DNA of 64,000 nucleotides, taken from the NCBI RefSeq assembly GCF_016086655.4, contig NC_052135.2, forward strand, positions 50,641,671 to 50,705,670, in the 5' to 3' direction. Made by a program: the position numbers and the translations under genes. Under the pieces are notes generated by a model. It ran no database searches. It was not told the DNA's origin and saw only the letters and a list, made by a program, of their open reading frames with translations. This document shows, piece after piece, positions 35,376 to 44,989 of the stretch. This DNA is from Lepeophtheirus salmonis. Its lineage: Eukaryota; Arthropoda; Copepoda; Siphonostomatoida; Caligidae. The stretch's first letter is position 1. Each line of letters begins with the position of its first letter.

Positions 35376-35985
35376 AATATAGATCGTGCAAATTAATAAT
35401 TCCTATAGACTTTAACAATTTAACTTTAGACAGTCCTTTTGAAAGAATATCATTCATTCACTATATCTTTATACTAAGACATAATCTTGACTGACAATAC
35501 ATATATATTCATTTTCATCTATTGTATGATATTTATTCCAAGAAAATATCGCACAGGTTCTCCATCAGTAGTCACAAACTTAGAATTAGTCTTCTTCTTT
35601 ATATCACTTAATTTGTCGTCAGAATAAATAAGTCAGATATCATCTATTTTCTACATCTTTCTTCAATTTAAATACCCATTTTGTTTTTATAACACTTCTA
35701 TTATCAGGACGTTAGATCAAATCCCAAACATTATTTTTCTTCAAGGACCTAAGTTCCTCCATTATAGCCATCTTCCACTCTGTTGCATCTGAACTTTGTA
35801 GAGCCTCTTCCAGTGACTTTGGATCTTCGTGTAACACATATGCTTTTTTCTCCAAAACGATCTGGTCGTTTCTTTTCTCTTGTAGATCATCTGAGTTTTT
35901 GCACACTTTCCTCAATGTTATGAGGAGAACGATAGCCAATATCGTCCTCTGAATTTGCTTCATCATTTGAGTTCTCAAATACTAT
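35376..35985 (-). pseudogene. Copia reverse transcriptase/RNase H remnants
   Basis: Minus-strand frame 35,712-35,978 reads DPKSLEEALQSSDATEWKMA and EELRSLKKNNVWDLI, the conserved entry to copia RT, continued by VIKTKWVFKLKKD near 35,660-35,700. A deletion then leads to PVRYFLGINII (about 35,550) and finally NDILSKGLSKVKLL (about 35,420-35,460), the RNase H C-terminal end. The YVDD active-site region and most of RNase H are gone. Confidence 0.88.
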
Positions 35986-36141
35986 CTCTTTCTTGGTAAG
36001 CTCTGGATCACAATCATTGTCATTTGAACTTATGACATTTTCATCAAAAATAACCTCTCTGCTAAAAATAATTTTTCTGCTCTTAGGTTCATATAATTTA
36101 TTACCTTTTACTTTTTATCCATATTCCAATAACACCATTCT

Positions 36142-36965
36142 TTAACTCTTGAAGTCTAGCTTTTGATAACTCTCTCTAGGTATAAAAACAATTCTTCTTA
36201 GATGAGCCAAATCAGGCTTCTTTCCTTTCCAAACTTCATAAGGGATCTTCCCTTCAACTGCTTTAGTAGTACATCGATTACGAATATAAGTAGCAGTTGT
36301 CACTAGTTCAGCCCAGAATTTCTTAGCTAAACTACAAGCAGATAATATTACATTCACTCACTCTATTAATGTTCTATTAATTCTTTCTGATACACCATTC
36401 TATTAAGGATTCCTTGGTACAGTGAGTTCTCCCTTGATACCTTCACTTATCAAATATTGTCAGATATGTACTCTTCTCCATTATCAGAACGTTGACATTT
36501 GGCCCTTTTTCCAGTTTCTTTCTCCACTAGGACGTTCCAGTACTTGAATTTTATAAAGATTCCATCTTTATTATTCTCAATTTGTCATCAATGAAGGTAA
36601 TAAAGTCATGACATCCACTCAGTGAAGGAATCAGTATACTTCCACACAAATCCGAATTAACTAATTCGAGAACATATTTAGTTCTTCTCATTGATTGGCG
36701 TGGAAACAGTCTCTTACTAAGTTTATCTTCAATACAAGGTTCACACAAATGATGGGATGGAATTTTCATAGAACCAATAACTTTTACTAGTTATTTTTGA
36801 ACTATTTCTTGGATTTCCGATACGCCCATGTGTCCAAGGCGTCGATACCCCTTTTCAAAATGGGTTCCTTTGGGCATAATATCTTTTTCTCTCAATTTTC
36901 GACATATAAGATAATGTAGACCATCAATCCTGATACCTCGTCCAATATACTTATCTGACTTATAT
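36142..36965 (-). pseudogene. Copia GAG-pre-integrase and integrase
   Basis: In order on the minus strand: RRLGHMGVSEIQEIVQK (His of the HHCC finger), SHHLCEPCIEDKLSKRL (second His and both Cys), ELVNSDLCG and ITFIDDK (first catalytic Asp region). These are followed by QRSDNGEEYI (second Asp) and NGVSERINRTLIE (catalytic Glu). The conserved C-terminal KKFWAELVTTATYIRNR and GKIPYEVWKGKKPDLAHL close it. All catalytic residues are visible, but stops and frameshifts (for example near 36,780 and 36,360) break the frame. Confidence 0.92.
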
Positions 36966-37204
36966 ATAAAACGTTGATCTCCTTTAAAGGAAATTGAAAT
37001 TCATCTTTACGACGTTTTTGAAATACTTAAAAGGTGGAACGATAAGTCTGATATATATGATACATCATGAAGTGTACATGGTCTATCCAAAGTATCAGTC
37101 GTAAGATTTACATTGCCCATTCCAATGACTCTCAACGACCTTCCATCTGCAAGGGTGATCTTCTTGGACCTTTCCTTCATTGTTTTTATCTCTTTAAAAA
37201 GCCT

Positions 37205-37262
37205 CTATCACAACAAATATGACTCGTTACACCTGAATCAATAATCCCCTGCTTTGAATTAA
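37205..37262 (-). pseudogene. Copia protease active-site fragment
   Basis: Reads GIIDSGVTSHICCD: the D-S-G aspartic protease site in copia context (DSGATSH). It lies between zinc knuckle and integrase as expected. Confidence 0.85.
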
Positions 37263-37359
37263 ATTTATCTAACAAGGCAAATTGATTAATTGTAAGTCCG
37301 TAATCTACTGATTCAGAGCATTTACACATTGCCACTTTGCTTATTTTATAATCTTTCTT

Positions 37360-38030
37360 CAACTTATGGGAGAACTGACCTGTATAATTTCTTATTTTGT
37401 AACAATCCCTTTTCTTGTGCCCAGGTTTGCCAAGCCCAAAACATTTAAAAATGCGTCCTGTCCCAGTGGCTAAACCCTTTCAAGTTCTCTTGAATTATCA
37501 ACTTCAAGCTTTCTCTCTGTGTTCAAGATCCAGTCCACTGCTATTTCTCACTTTGATATCTCAGGATGACCCTGCAATGCCGTCACAAGCATGTTAAAAT
37601 CTTTAAGAAGACTCACTAACAGATCCTTGACCTTAAACGCTTTCACTGTCTTTGAACTGACAAGCAACCAGCTTCTTCCGTAATTCTAGTTTGTGTGCCC
37701 AAGTTTTGCTTTTGAAATTGACTTTCCAGTCGAATCCAAGCCACAAAGGGATATGTTGCTTCACCAACTAACTATAGAAGAGTTGTATCTTTAATAGCAA
37801 GGGCTTTGTCTTCGCGAATTCTAAATGCAACATGTTCAGTCTACATCTAATCCTTTATATTAGGGTCCGTTACTTCTATGGTGACAATTTTCGAAAGATT
37901 AGCATGCATCAGTGCCATCTGACACTGAATTTTCCACGTGGTGTAGTTAGATGCTTTAAGTGGAACGATAGATATTCTATCTACAGACAAATTACTTTAT
38001 ATACACTTCACTACTCAATCCAAGCAGAAC
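37360..38030 (-). pseudogene. Copia Gag with zinc knuckle
   Basis: From about 38,015: LKASNYTTWKIQCQMALMHA, then EDKALAIKDTTLL, VAWIRLESQFQKQN and TQTRITEE, the UBN2-type Gag domain of copia elements. The zinc knuckle at 37,395-37,445 reads CFGLGKPGHKKRDC: the second Cys of C-x2-C-x4-H-x4-C is Leu. Several stops (two near 37,860) make it inactive. The plus-strand frames over 37,415-38,065 are antisense. Confidence 0.9.
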
Positions 38031-38040
38031 AGAAAGGTAT

Positions 38041-38054
38041 CTGGTCCCATAACC
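38041..38054 (-). other. Copia primer-binding site
   Basis: Immediately inside the 5' LTR the minus strand reads GGTTATGGGACCAG. Drosophila copia is primed by an internal fragment of initiator tRNA-Met through a similar GGTTATGGGCCCAG-type site. This copy has one apparent C-to-A difference from that remembered motif. Confidence 0.65.
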
Positions 38055-38250
38055 TGTTGGATTGAGATAATAATTGGTCTTACGAAAACGTCCTTCAATC
38101 AACTAAGACAAAAGAGTTATTATATACCTACATACCACGGATGAAGCAAGACAAGATTTAATATAAACATGGACAAATAGATATAAGGATAACTGCATAC
38201 ATAAAACTCTAAACATATATACAAAGATCAGTATTGCCATAATAATAACA
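38055..38250 (-). repeat. Copia 5' LTR
   Basis: 196 bp, TGTTGGATTG to AATAATAACA on the plus strand. Shorter than the partner LTR by deletion in its middle. Confidence 0.92.
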
Positions 38251-38629
38251 TTGGTTGCATGGGAAGGCCTGCATTGTTCGTAATCCAAACACCAAGCCCA
38301 TCAAAGCCATTGTCAGATTGCACTGGAACGCCATGACAGAGGACTACATCCGCAGCAGGTGCCAAGCCTTCCACCGCCACCTGGAAGCCATCATTGCCAC
38401 TAAGGGCGGCGAGATTAATGATTAATTAAGCTCAGATAAACATGTGTTTATAATTTTGTTGAAATTCTAATACTAATCAATTAATAAATAATATCTTGTA
38501 GAAATTCAATCTGTTCAGATTTTAATGGACCACTCGTATGTATAATACAATAATACCCATTTAGTTTGGAGTTCATCAGTCTTCACCTAGCCCTATAATG
38601 GGGGTAACCCTTATGGGGACTTCGCTCTA

Positions 38630-39300
38630 TCAGAAACAACCTTACTTCAAACGTGGTTGTGGAGACACCATTCATGTATAGCTCAGTGGACGAACAAATG
38701 AGGAAGTAACAACGGAAAATATCAAAAAAAATCCACAAAATGATTGGAAAGTAAAATTGCATGTGTTAACTGATATCTAAAAAGATATAAGAAGGACGTA
38801 TTGCCTTTATATTGTCTAGGAGAAAGCTGTGTTCAAAGTTTGCGTTTGCACACTGTTGACCAAAAAACAAAAATGTGCTAATGATTCTGAGCAATGTTTG
38901 GCCATGCTTAAACGAAATAAACCGGAAATTTTGCGTCGATTTGTGAAACTGAATGAAACTCACTCCGGAATCAATACAATCATCATCTGAGTGGACAGAA
39001 ACAGATATACCTCGTCCAAAGCACCGGAATGCACAACAAACAGCTGTAAAGGCTTTGACCTCAGTATTTGGGATGCACATGGCATAATATTCATAAACTA
39101 CCTTGAAAAGGGAAATACGATCAACAATGAATATTATATAGCGTTTGAAGGACGAAATCAAAGAAAAATTACCCATTTGAAGTCTATAAAAAAGGGTTGT
39201 TTCACGAGGATAACTTACCTTGTCTATTCACAAGGACTATTTTGACGCAAAAGATAAAGCGTTTTGTAAAAGTGGCATTTAAATTTTAGAGCAGCCCTGA
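38630..39300 (+). pseudogene. DD34D mariner transposase remnant
   Basis: In shifting frames the plus strand reads LSGRTNEEVTTENIKK (about 38,680-38,730), RKLCSKFAFA-like, SEQCLAMLKRNKPEILRRFV, then EWTETDIPRPKHRNAQQTA and WDAHGIIFINYLEKGNTINN EYYIAF (about 39,070-39,150). These are the landmarks of a classical irritans-type mariner. The first catalytic motif reads KLNETH where MDETW is expected, so Asp is Asn. At least four frameshifts are needed. The 136-codon minus frame at 38,766-39,176 is antisense. Confidence 0.88.
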
Positions 39301-40626
39301 TATGATGATGAACAAAGCCAATTTTTACCGGAAAAAAATGTTTTTCTTTCTTTTTTAAGCCCAGGACTCTTCAGCCAATATGTTAACTTCCTATTTTCCC
39401 ATAAAATGAAATGGCACAACAATAAAGAAAAAATTAAACCAACTTTTTCATCAGACCAAAGAGAACTGGGCTCGGATGGAGGCATCGCCTTCTTCTCCAA
39501 GGGTTTTATTACCAAGGTTGAATACTGAAGGACGTCAACAAGAGCCCCAGAGGCCAAAAAATTCAAAAGTGATGTGAAGACAACTTGGCAAATTTCTGGT
39601 ATTGGTTAGTGTTGTATCCGTCCTCAACAGACTGCAACACTCTTTACTATGAGAACAGGGGTGCCATTGATAGAAAGTTATACGCTACTTCACATGAGAA
39701 TGTTCTAAAGTTTGCACTGAGAAGGAAGTGACCTAATATGTTGTAGAAATAAGCGAAGAAAACTTTCAATGCTTAGGGTCGAGACCATGGTAGAAGCTAA
39801 CGGTGGACACTCTTGAGTTTGTCTTCCGGTATGTCCAGGACTCCGACTTCTGCTAAAGATAAGTTTCGTTTTTTTTGTTCCAGGATTTATACCAAGGAAC
39901 GACAACAGGCTCCAAATTTTTGGATCTATACCGTTTTGGGTTTATCCGAACACCATTTTGAAGAATAGCTAACAGAAGCTTGAAACCTTGACTTGAAATT
40001 CCGTCCAATACCATCAACAAACCTGCAAATTTAGATTTTAGGTCTGTTTAGATCATATGGAAACTCTTTACATGGACCAGCTTAATTTTGTCATTCTGAC
40101 AGTTGAATTTGGCATCCAGGTCAAACTTTTTTTCGTCCGACCAGATAATTTATGTGTTTTGCGTAAAACTTTGAAGCAAAATTCGACTTTATTCCTCACA
40201 GAGTTAGTTGCCTTAGTTATGAACGGCAGGAGATGAAGGTTTACGAATTACATTTTGAGATTCTAATGGACTAAACAGAGTACAGAGCTACATCAAATAT
40301 TATGTCCAGCTACCAATTTATGAGCTGACCTTTTTGGGTTCCTTCAAATCTTGTTACGGAGGCCCAATACAAGTGTGGTGTTCCTTACAGTCCGAAGATT
40401 TAGTGTTTGGGGTCGATCTTGATTACTACCGGTCTCTTCATGCCGTTTTATTACTTTGTGAATAAATTGACAGGAAAATGTGCCCCCAGGGCGTTTCTAT
40501 GGTGGCTTCATTGATTTTTTATAGAGCTCAATAACTATTTCTCCTTGAAGGACCAAAAAATATTGAATGGATGATTTATGGGTTGAAAAATGAACTTTGT
40601 TAACGCGGATCTGAATGACCCTGTAT
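39301..40626 (-). pseudogene. Tc1/mariner transposase remnant with 5' terminal repeat
   Basis: Minus strand from the TA at 40,624: ACAGGGTCATTCAGATCCGC, a mariner-type terminus. Then come HKVIKRHEETGSNQDRPQ (HTH and GRPR-like region, about 40,390-40,460), RNPKRSAHKLVAG, SDEKKFDLDAKFN (first catalytic Asp, near 40,130) and LMVLDGISSQGFK, GVRINPKRY and EPVVVPWYKSW (to 39,885). Beyond this, to about 39,300, the homology is unclear and the left end was not found. Stops and shifts make it inactive. Confidence 0.78.
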
Positions 40627-41754
40627 TTGTACAACCAATTATCAATTTTGGAATGTTGTTGTACACCTTATTTTTTATGAGTGATTTTGTAATTATTGAT
40701 ACAGGATATGTTTTGATTGTTATTGAATGAGGTACTTTGTAACTAATTATACTTAATGAACATTGGTTTAATTGTAAAAATATAAAAACAGATATTAAAC
40801 TGATGTTTGCGTGTCGAGGCTGTTAATGACTGTAAAGGAGGACATACTGAAGTCTACCAGCATTGCTGTTTTCATGAGTACACTCACACGTAGCTACTCA
40901 CTCAATATTTAGACATTCTCTCTTCAAGAATAAAAATATAATAATAACAGATTGAAAAAAAAAAAAAATACTATCATTTTATTAGCTCGTTCTAAACCTC
41001 ATCTTCATTGACATTCATTTTTTTAAACTTCATATAAAATGCTTCTTTTTTTTTAAAAATATTAGTTGGACTAAACACCTGCGACATTTTATCCATTTTA
41101 TATAGTACTCCCTAATTTTTCTTTATACTGGTATATGAATCAGGGAGCACTATTTACAGTGTACCCAGTGACGTCTTTTCATTAATTCATTTAATATTTT
41201 TTACTCGATAGATTGCTCTTAAGTTGAATCAATGTTACTTTTTACGACTTTTTGACAACAATTAGCAATATTAACTCATATAACTCACAGAATAATCAAA
41301 TTGTAACTGTAGGCCACATAATGATATGTCCTAATCCTCTTAAGAGAATATCCTATTAGATTGAAGGAAGCAAGAGTTGATGTTATAATAAATACACAGG
41401 AGTGCAACATTGTTTTATTAATAAAAATATCTAGCTATATTCATAATTGAGTAATATTTAATCCAAAGGATTGACATCTTTTAATTCTTTTGGCTTGCTC
41501 AAGTTTATTTTACTTTAATATAATTGAACAAGATGTCTATTAGATCAAGTATGAGATGATTCAACCTCTATAAAAGCACTTTTGCACGTCTTAGTTACAA
41601 ATAAAGGTGAACTTAGATTATTAAAATAAAGCACGCATAAATAAAGTACTTATTGAAAATAGTTATGGATTTGACAGCATGGAACATCAAATGAGTATAA
41701 AAATTTACATTTAATGAAATTTTCCAAAAAAAAAAAATGACAAAACTGATGATA
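40627..41754. other. AT-rich intergenic DNA
   Basis: Contains the dispersed repeat copy at 41,200-41,340 shared with 7.6 kb. No gene supported. Confidence 0.5.
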
Positions 41755-41975
41755 CAGTCAGGATGCGAATCAGCTCGAATTTCCTTTCGGGTCGCACATC
41801 GAGAGGAGGACCTGTAGCATTCGTCACCCGAACGTTGAGCCCATGAAGGCCTCTGTCGATAAGGAGTGGGCTACCATGAACCCGAACTTAATTCGCAATA
41901 CTTGCAGCTCTTTTCTTTAGAAGTTTATCCCCATCTGTGAGGCAATTGCGGTTAAATGGAATTAATCAATTTGAA
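41755..41975 (+). pseudogene. Mariner transposase C-terminal fragment
   Basis: Reads QDANQLEFPFGSHIERRTCS, then IRHPNVEPMKASVDKEWATM and NPNLIRNTCSS, the stretch from the third catalytic box to the C-terminal helices. The box NPLD reads NQLE, so Glu stands at the Asp position. Frame breaks near 41,918. Copied at about 62,005-62,217. Confidence 0.8.
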
Positions 41976-42589
41976 ATTTGTTATGTATTAGAAAAAGATT
42001 TTTTTTTTTTCTTCTTCTTTCTTTTCAAGTCTGTAAGTTTCAAGTTTCCACCCAGTATATGTTTTTAAATATAATACTGATATTTTCCTTCACTAATGCT
42101 ATTTTTAGAGTAGAAGGTTCTCTTCTCCCTAGCAGTATTTAATTTTCTCTTCCCAAAATCTTATAACTGGATACTGATATTAATAAGGGTTTTAATTAAG
42201 CAATACCACATGTTTTTCACCCGCCTTCTCCTTGTGCTCCTACACAAATACCATCTCTAATTATAAGCCTCTTTTAACATTATTATGTTATCTGTATTTC
42301 CACTTTACTGCTCAGTTCAAATGGAAAACAAATGAAATAAATTATTGTTGATTAATTTTTTGGCTCTAAGATGCATTGCATACTTTCAGTTCATTTTGTT
42401 TACAACTAATGTTAAATTCCTTCATAGTGATTTATCCTATAGAGATAAAACATGTTGAAGTTTGAAGTGATCAAGTTGATCACTTCTCCTTTTTGTTCTG
42501 ATCATTATGTGACCCCGACCTTCTTCAAAAATGCCCTGAAAGTAAACTTCATCACCTGTGTCTCCCCAAATACAAGCATTGTCGATTAA
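41976..42589. other. Intergenic DNA with a 23-bp palindrome
   Basis: No gene supported. GAAGTGATCAA-G-TTGATCACTTC at 42,464-42,486 is a perfect inverted repeat with 11-bp arms and a 1-bp centre. The A' copy (about 62,716-62,738) keeps it except for the last base. Confidence 0.6.
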
Positions 42590-43010
42590 AACGCAAGAGG
42601 CGAATTTAGCAATGGCTGTCGTGGAACTCCGCCTTCAGGGGTATCTTCTTAGGATGTTGAAAGTTGGTTCCAGAGAATTAAATTGGACTTTGCGTTGAAG
42701 GGGATCTGTCATACCAAAGTTAAATACAGTCTTATGGTGTCAGCATTGCTGGGTGAAGTTTTTAATATTATTCCTGTTGATAGTAATCTCACTTATGTGG
42801 GAGCGAAGGAATCCATATAAATACGATATGAGCTATCGCCTTCCGAAAAGATAAAAAGAATCGTCGATGTGATTCTTGATACTTCAAAGATGAGGTTGAA
42901 CTGCTTCTGGATAAGGAATATCTAAAAGATTTACATGAAAGTTTGATGAAAGAAGCACTAAATAACAGGCTTGTGAGCAATCAAGGAAAAAATTGCAATC
43001 AGAAATTCAT
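42590..43010 (+). pseudogene. Gypsy-type Gag fragment
   Basis: The frame from 42,665 reads WFQRIKLDFALKGICHTKVK, then YSLMVSALLGEVFNIIPV. The pattern WF..iE..F.l..I......KY..v...L..ev is the Gag core of Ty3/gypsy elements in arthropods. Upstream VELRLQG in another frame may be the VkLP.F start. Downstream SPSEKIKRIV and LDKEYLKDLHESLMKEAL, in shifted frames, fit the rest of the domain. No LTR or pol was seen nearby. Copied at about 62,838-63,260. Confidence 0.6.
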
Positions 43011-43714
43011 GTGATATAACGATCAGGGCAATTGCAATCATATTCAAATGTGCAATTTCTCTAAACATATAACTAAACCTATACATATACACATTTTTAA
43101 CTTAAATTATCGATTTATATACCTTTTTCAAATGTATTTATTTCAAGTCACAATCAGCACTTACGAGTAAAAATTAAGCAGATATGTTTCGACGAACCCT
43201 CTTTTTCTCCGTTTTTGAAGTCCAAAATATAAAATTTTGATTGAATGCAACTGTGTGGTCTGGCCCTGATAACCCTTCTGCAAGGAATTATGGGAGATGG
43301 CGATTTTAAGACAATCAGAAACGAAAGGGAAAAATCTTGATTTCTTCTACTGAGTGACCACACTTTCCCTAGAAGCCTTAAACCAAAATAATAGAAAACA
43401 TAGTATTTACCACTATGTGTTCTATGAAATTGAATGAATAATTTGCTTCTGATTGGTGAAAGCTCATAACATCACATCAACCCGTACATCATTAGTACGC
43501 ACGTATATATTATTTAAATAAGAGAGATATAATCGATGAAGTAAAAAAGTTCTTAGCTTTTTTCCCTTTATTCTTATGATTGGCCTTCCAGAGTATGTAC
43601 ATCCTCTTGGGCGTCCATATTACAAGAACAGTATCGTTGGAACGACCGCTTTGCTGTTGATTTCGATACTGTATTATGTATATAAACAGCAAAAAAATAT
43701 TTACAGCCGGCTCT
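43011..43714. other. Intergenic end of duplication A
   Basis: No gene supported. GCAAGGAATTATGGGAGATG at about 43,280 and CTGATTGGTG at about 43,449 (a reversed CCAAT box) are promoter-like but unproven. Confidence 0.4.
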
Positions 43715-44897
43715 GCCTTTTCACCTTAATACTGAATAATGTATCGAATTTTCTCTTTCTATACTTCCATTTTGGAACACTGTGACGCACATCTGGCTTC
43801 ACCATGCACACCTTTTTTATTGACAAATTATGAAGACTATTCATTTATTAATTTGGTTTCTATCAGCTTCAATTAAAGCCTCTAGACGAGGTCGGATAAC
43901 ACGTCATATTTTAGCAATGTAAGTCCTCCAAATATGAGAAAAGTTCTGTGATCCATCATAAAGATTGCGACCCTGAGCAAGGAACGAGTTAGGAAGTACA
44001 GTAAGGAATCTCCTAATAAGTATAAATAAAAAAAGTTTAGTATTGCAAAGAACTCTACCTTCCCGGAATAGAACGAAATCCTAACCTCTGGACGACGACA
44101 TCTCATCCTTTTGCTACAAACCCCACCGATCTCATTATTGAAAAGTAATGCTGGTAAACGATTGAGAATCAAAGTCATAAATGAACTTTATGGTTGTTAG
44201 GAATGGTGGTTTGGTAATCCTACAATTGAGTTCAAATCCGATAGTAATGACTAATTAATGAAGTATGCATTTGATCATCTCCTTCCAATTTACCTCGTTA
44301 ATTCAATTCAAGTAATAATATTCTTGGCTCTAAACCAACTTGATTAATCACGTGGTCATCATTTTGCCACATAGTTTATGAGTTAAGGAGATTTAATTTC
44401 ATTCCATTTCCTTGCACTCCCATAAATTTACCACTTCTAGCCTTTCTCCATCCTCCATCAGTTTTTTGAAAAAAATGAATCGTTCCAAAAGTTGAATTTG
44501 GTTGCATAGTATAAAACCACAATATATGTGGGATTAAGTATTGTTTTTATTATTTGAGAAATGTATCCATTATGAGCAGTGCAAAACAATCTAAAAAAGC
44601 CAAAATTAAAAATAAATTCAACAAGAAATGGAAAAAAGTATTTTAATAAATTTGTATTACCGATTGAAAGTTTTGTAAATAAACTACCATAATAATATAA
44701 TCTGACCCAAACTAATTTGATTCTAGAAAAGAAAAAACATTTAATTTTACTACATAACTAAGCTTTTTCCTCAACAATAGCAATATGAATGCAATACATA
44801 TATAAACCATTAATAAGAGTACCTATTCCATTCGTTTTGTTTCTTGATATATATGTGAGTACATTTTTAGACCAAAAGGTGACCGCCGAAAGATGAC

Positions 44898-44905
44898 TAT
44901 AAAAG
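44898..44905 (+). promoter_or_regulatory. TATA box of cuticle gene copy 1
   Basis: TATAAAAG, 92 bp before the ATG. Preceded by AGGTGACC (44,878-44,885) and overlapped at its end by AAAGGTCA, which resembles nuclear-receptor half-sites. A start near 44,925-44,930 is expected. Confidence 0.8.
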
Positions 44906-44989
44906 GTCAATGTTGTTCCAGTTTGAATCACATTCCTCTTTTAGATCCATTTCAATACACAACAAAATACACACACATACTAATAAGCA

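Larger units (their letters stand above)
35135..38250 (-). mobile_element. Ty1/copia LTR retrotransposon, internally deleted
   Basis: A minus-strand copia element, 3,116 bp, flanked by the perfect target duplication TTGGT (35,130-35,134 and 38,251-38,255). In transcription order it has: 5' LTR, primer site, gag with UBN2-type domain and zinc knuckle, protease DSG site, GAG-pre-integrase finger, integrase with D-D-E, start and later part of reverse transcriptase, RNase H tail, polypurine tract, 3' LTR. A full copia is about 5 kb, so much of RT and RNase H is missing. Many stops and shifts are present. The order protease-integrase-RT is diagnostic for Ty1/copia. It lies inside a mariner copy and is therefore younger than it. 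Confidence 0.95.
34543..38537 (+). mobile_element. Non-autonomous mariner derivative (family M) interrupted by a copia element
   Basis: The left terminal repeat (GTGGTCCATTGAAATCTGAT) starts at the TA 34,543. The right repeat (GATTTTAATGGACCACTCG) ends at TA 38,537. Removing the copia insertion and one copy of the 5-bp duplication leaves about 874 bp. The transposase part reads MSSLAYIQVKKL near 34,668, KTLERKKGS near 34,795 and a decayed linker. It then passes at the usual deletion junction to SPDDNPSTTPF-like codons at 35,096-35,130. It resumes after the insertion with RNPNTKPIKAIV, then EDYIRS.CQAFHRHLEAII and GGEIND-stop at 38,424. The two halves join perfectly across the insertion. Confidence 0.9.
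37311..43714 (+). repeat. Segmental duplication A
   Basis: Near-identical by eye, same orientation, to 57,563-64,000 with a constant offset of about 20,250. It starts inside the copia protease-gag region (ATTCAGAGCATTTACAC shared at both starts). It carries gag, 5' LTR, the second half of the mariner copy, two further mariner remnants, a transposase C-terminus and a gypsy-like gag fragment. Differences are scattered substitutions, small indels and an extra 40 bp in A' near 63,440-63,480. Confidence 0.92.

Noticed and set aside
37415..38065. Plus-strand frames of 60 and 77 codons, repeated at 57.7-58.3 kb
   Set aside because: Antisense of the copia gag.
38766..39176. 136-codon minus-strand frame (146 codons in A')
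   Set aside because: Antisense to a recognisable DD34D mariner remnant on the plus strand.
43882..44178. 98-codon minus-strand frame conserved in B1 and B3
   Set aside because: B2 carries a deletion in it with no sign of selection, and no motif was recognised. Conservation reflects recent duplication.
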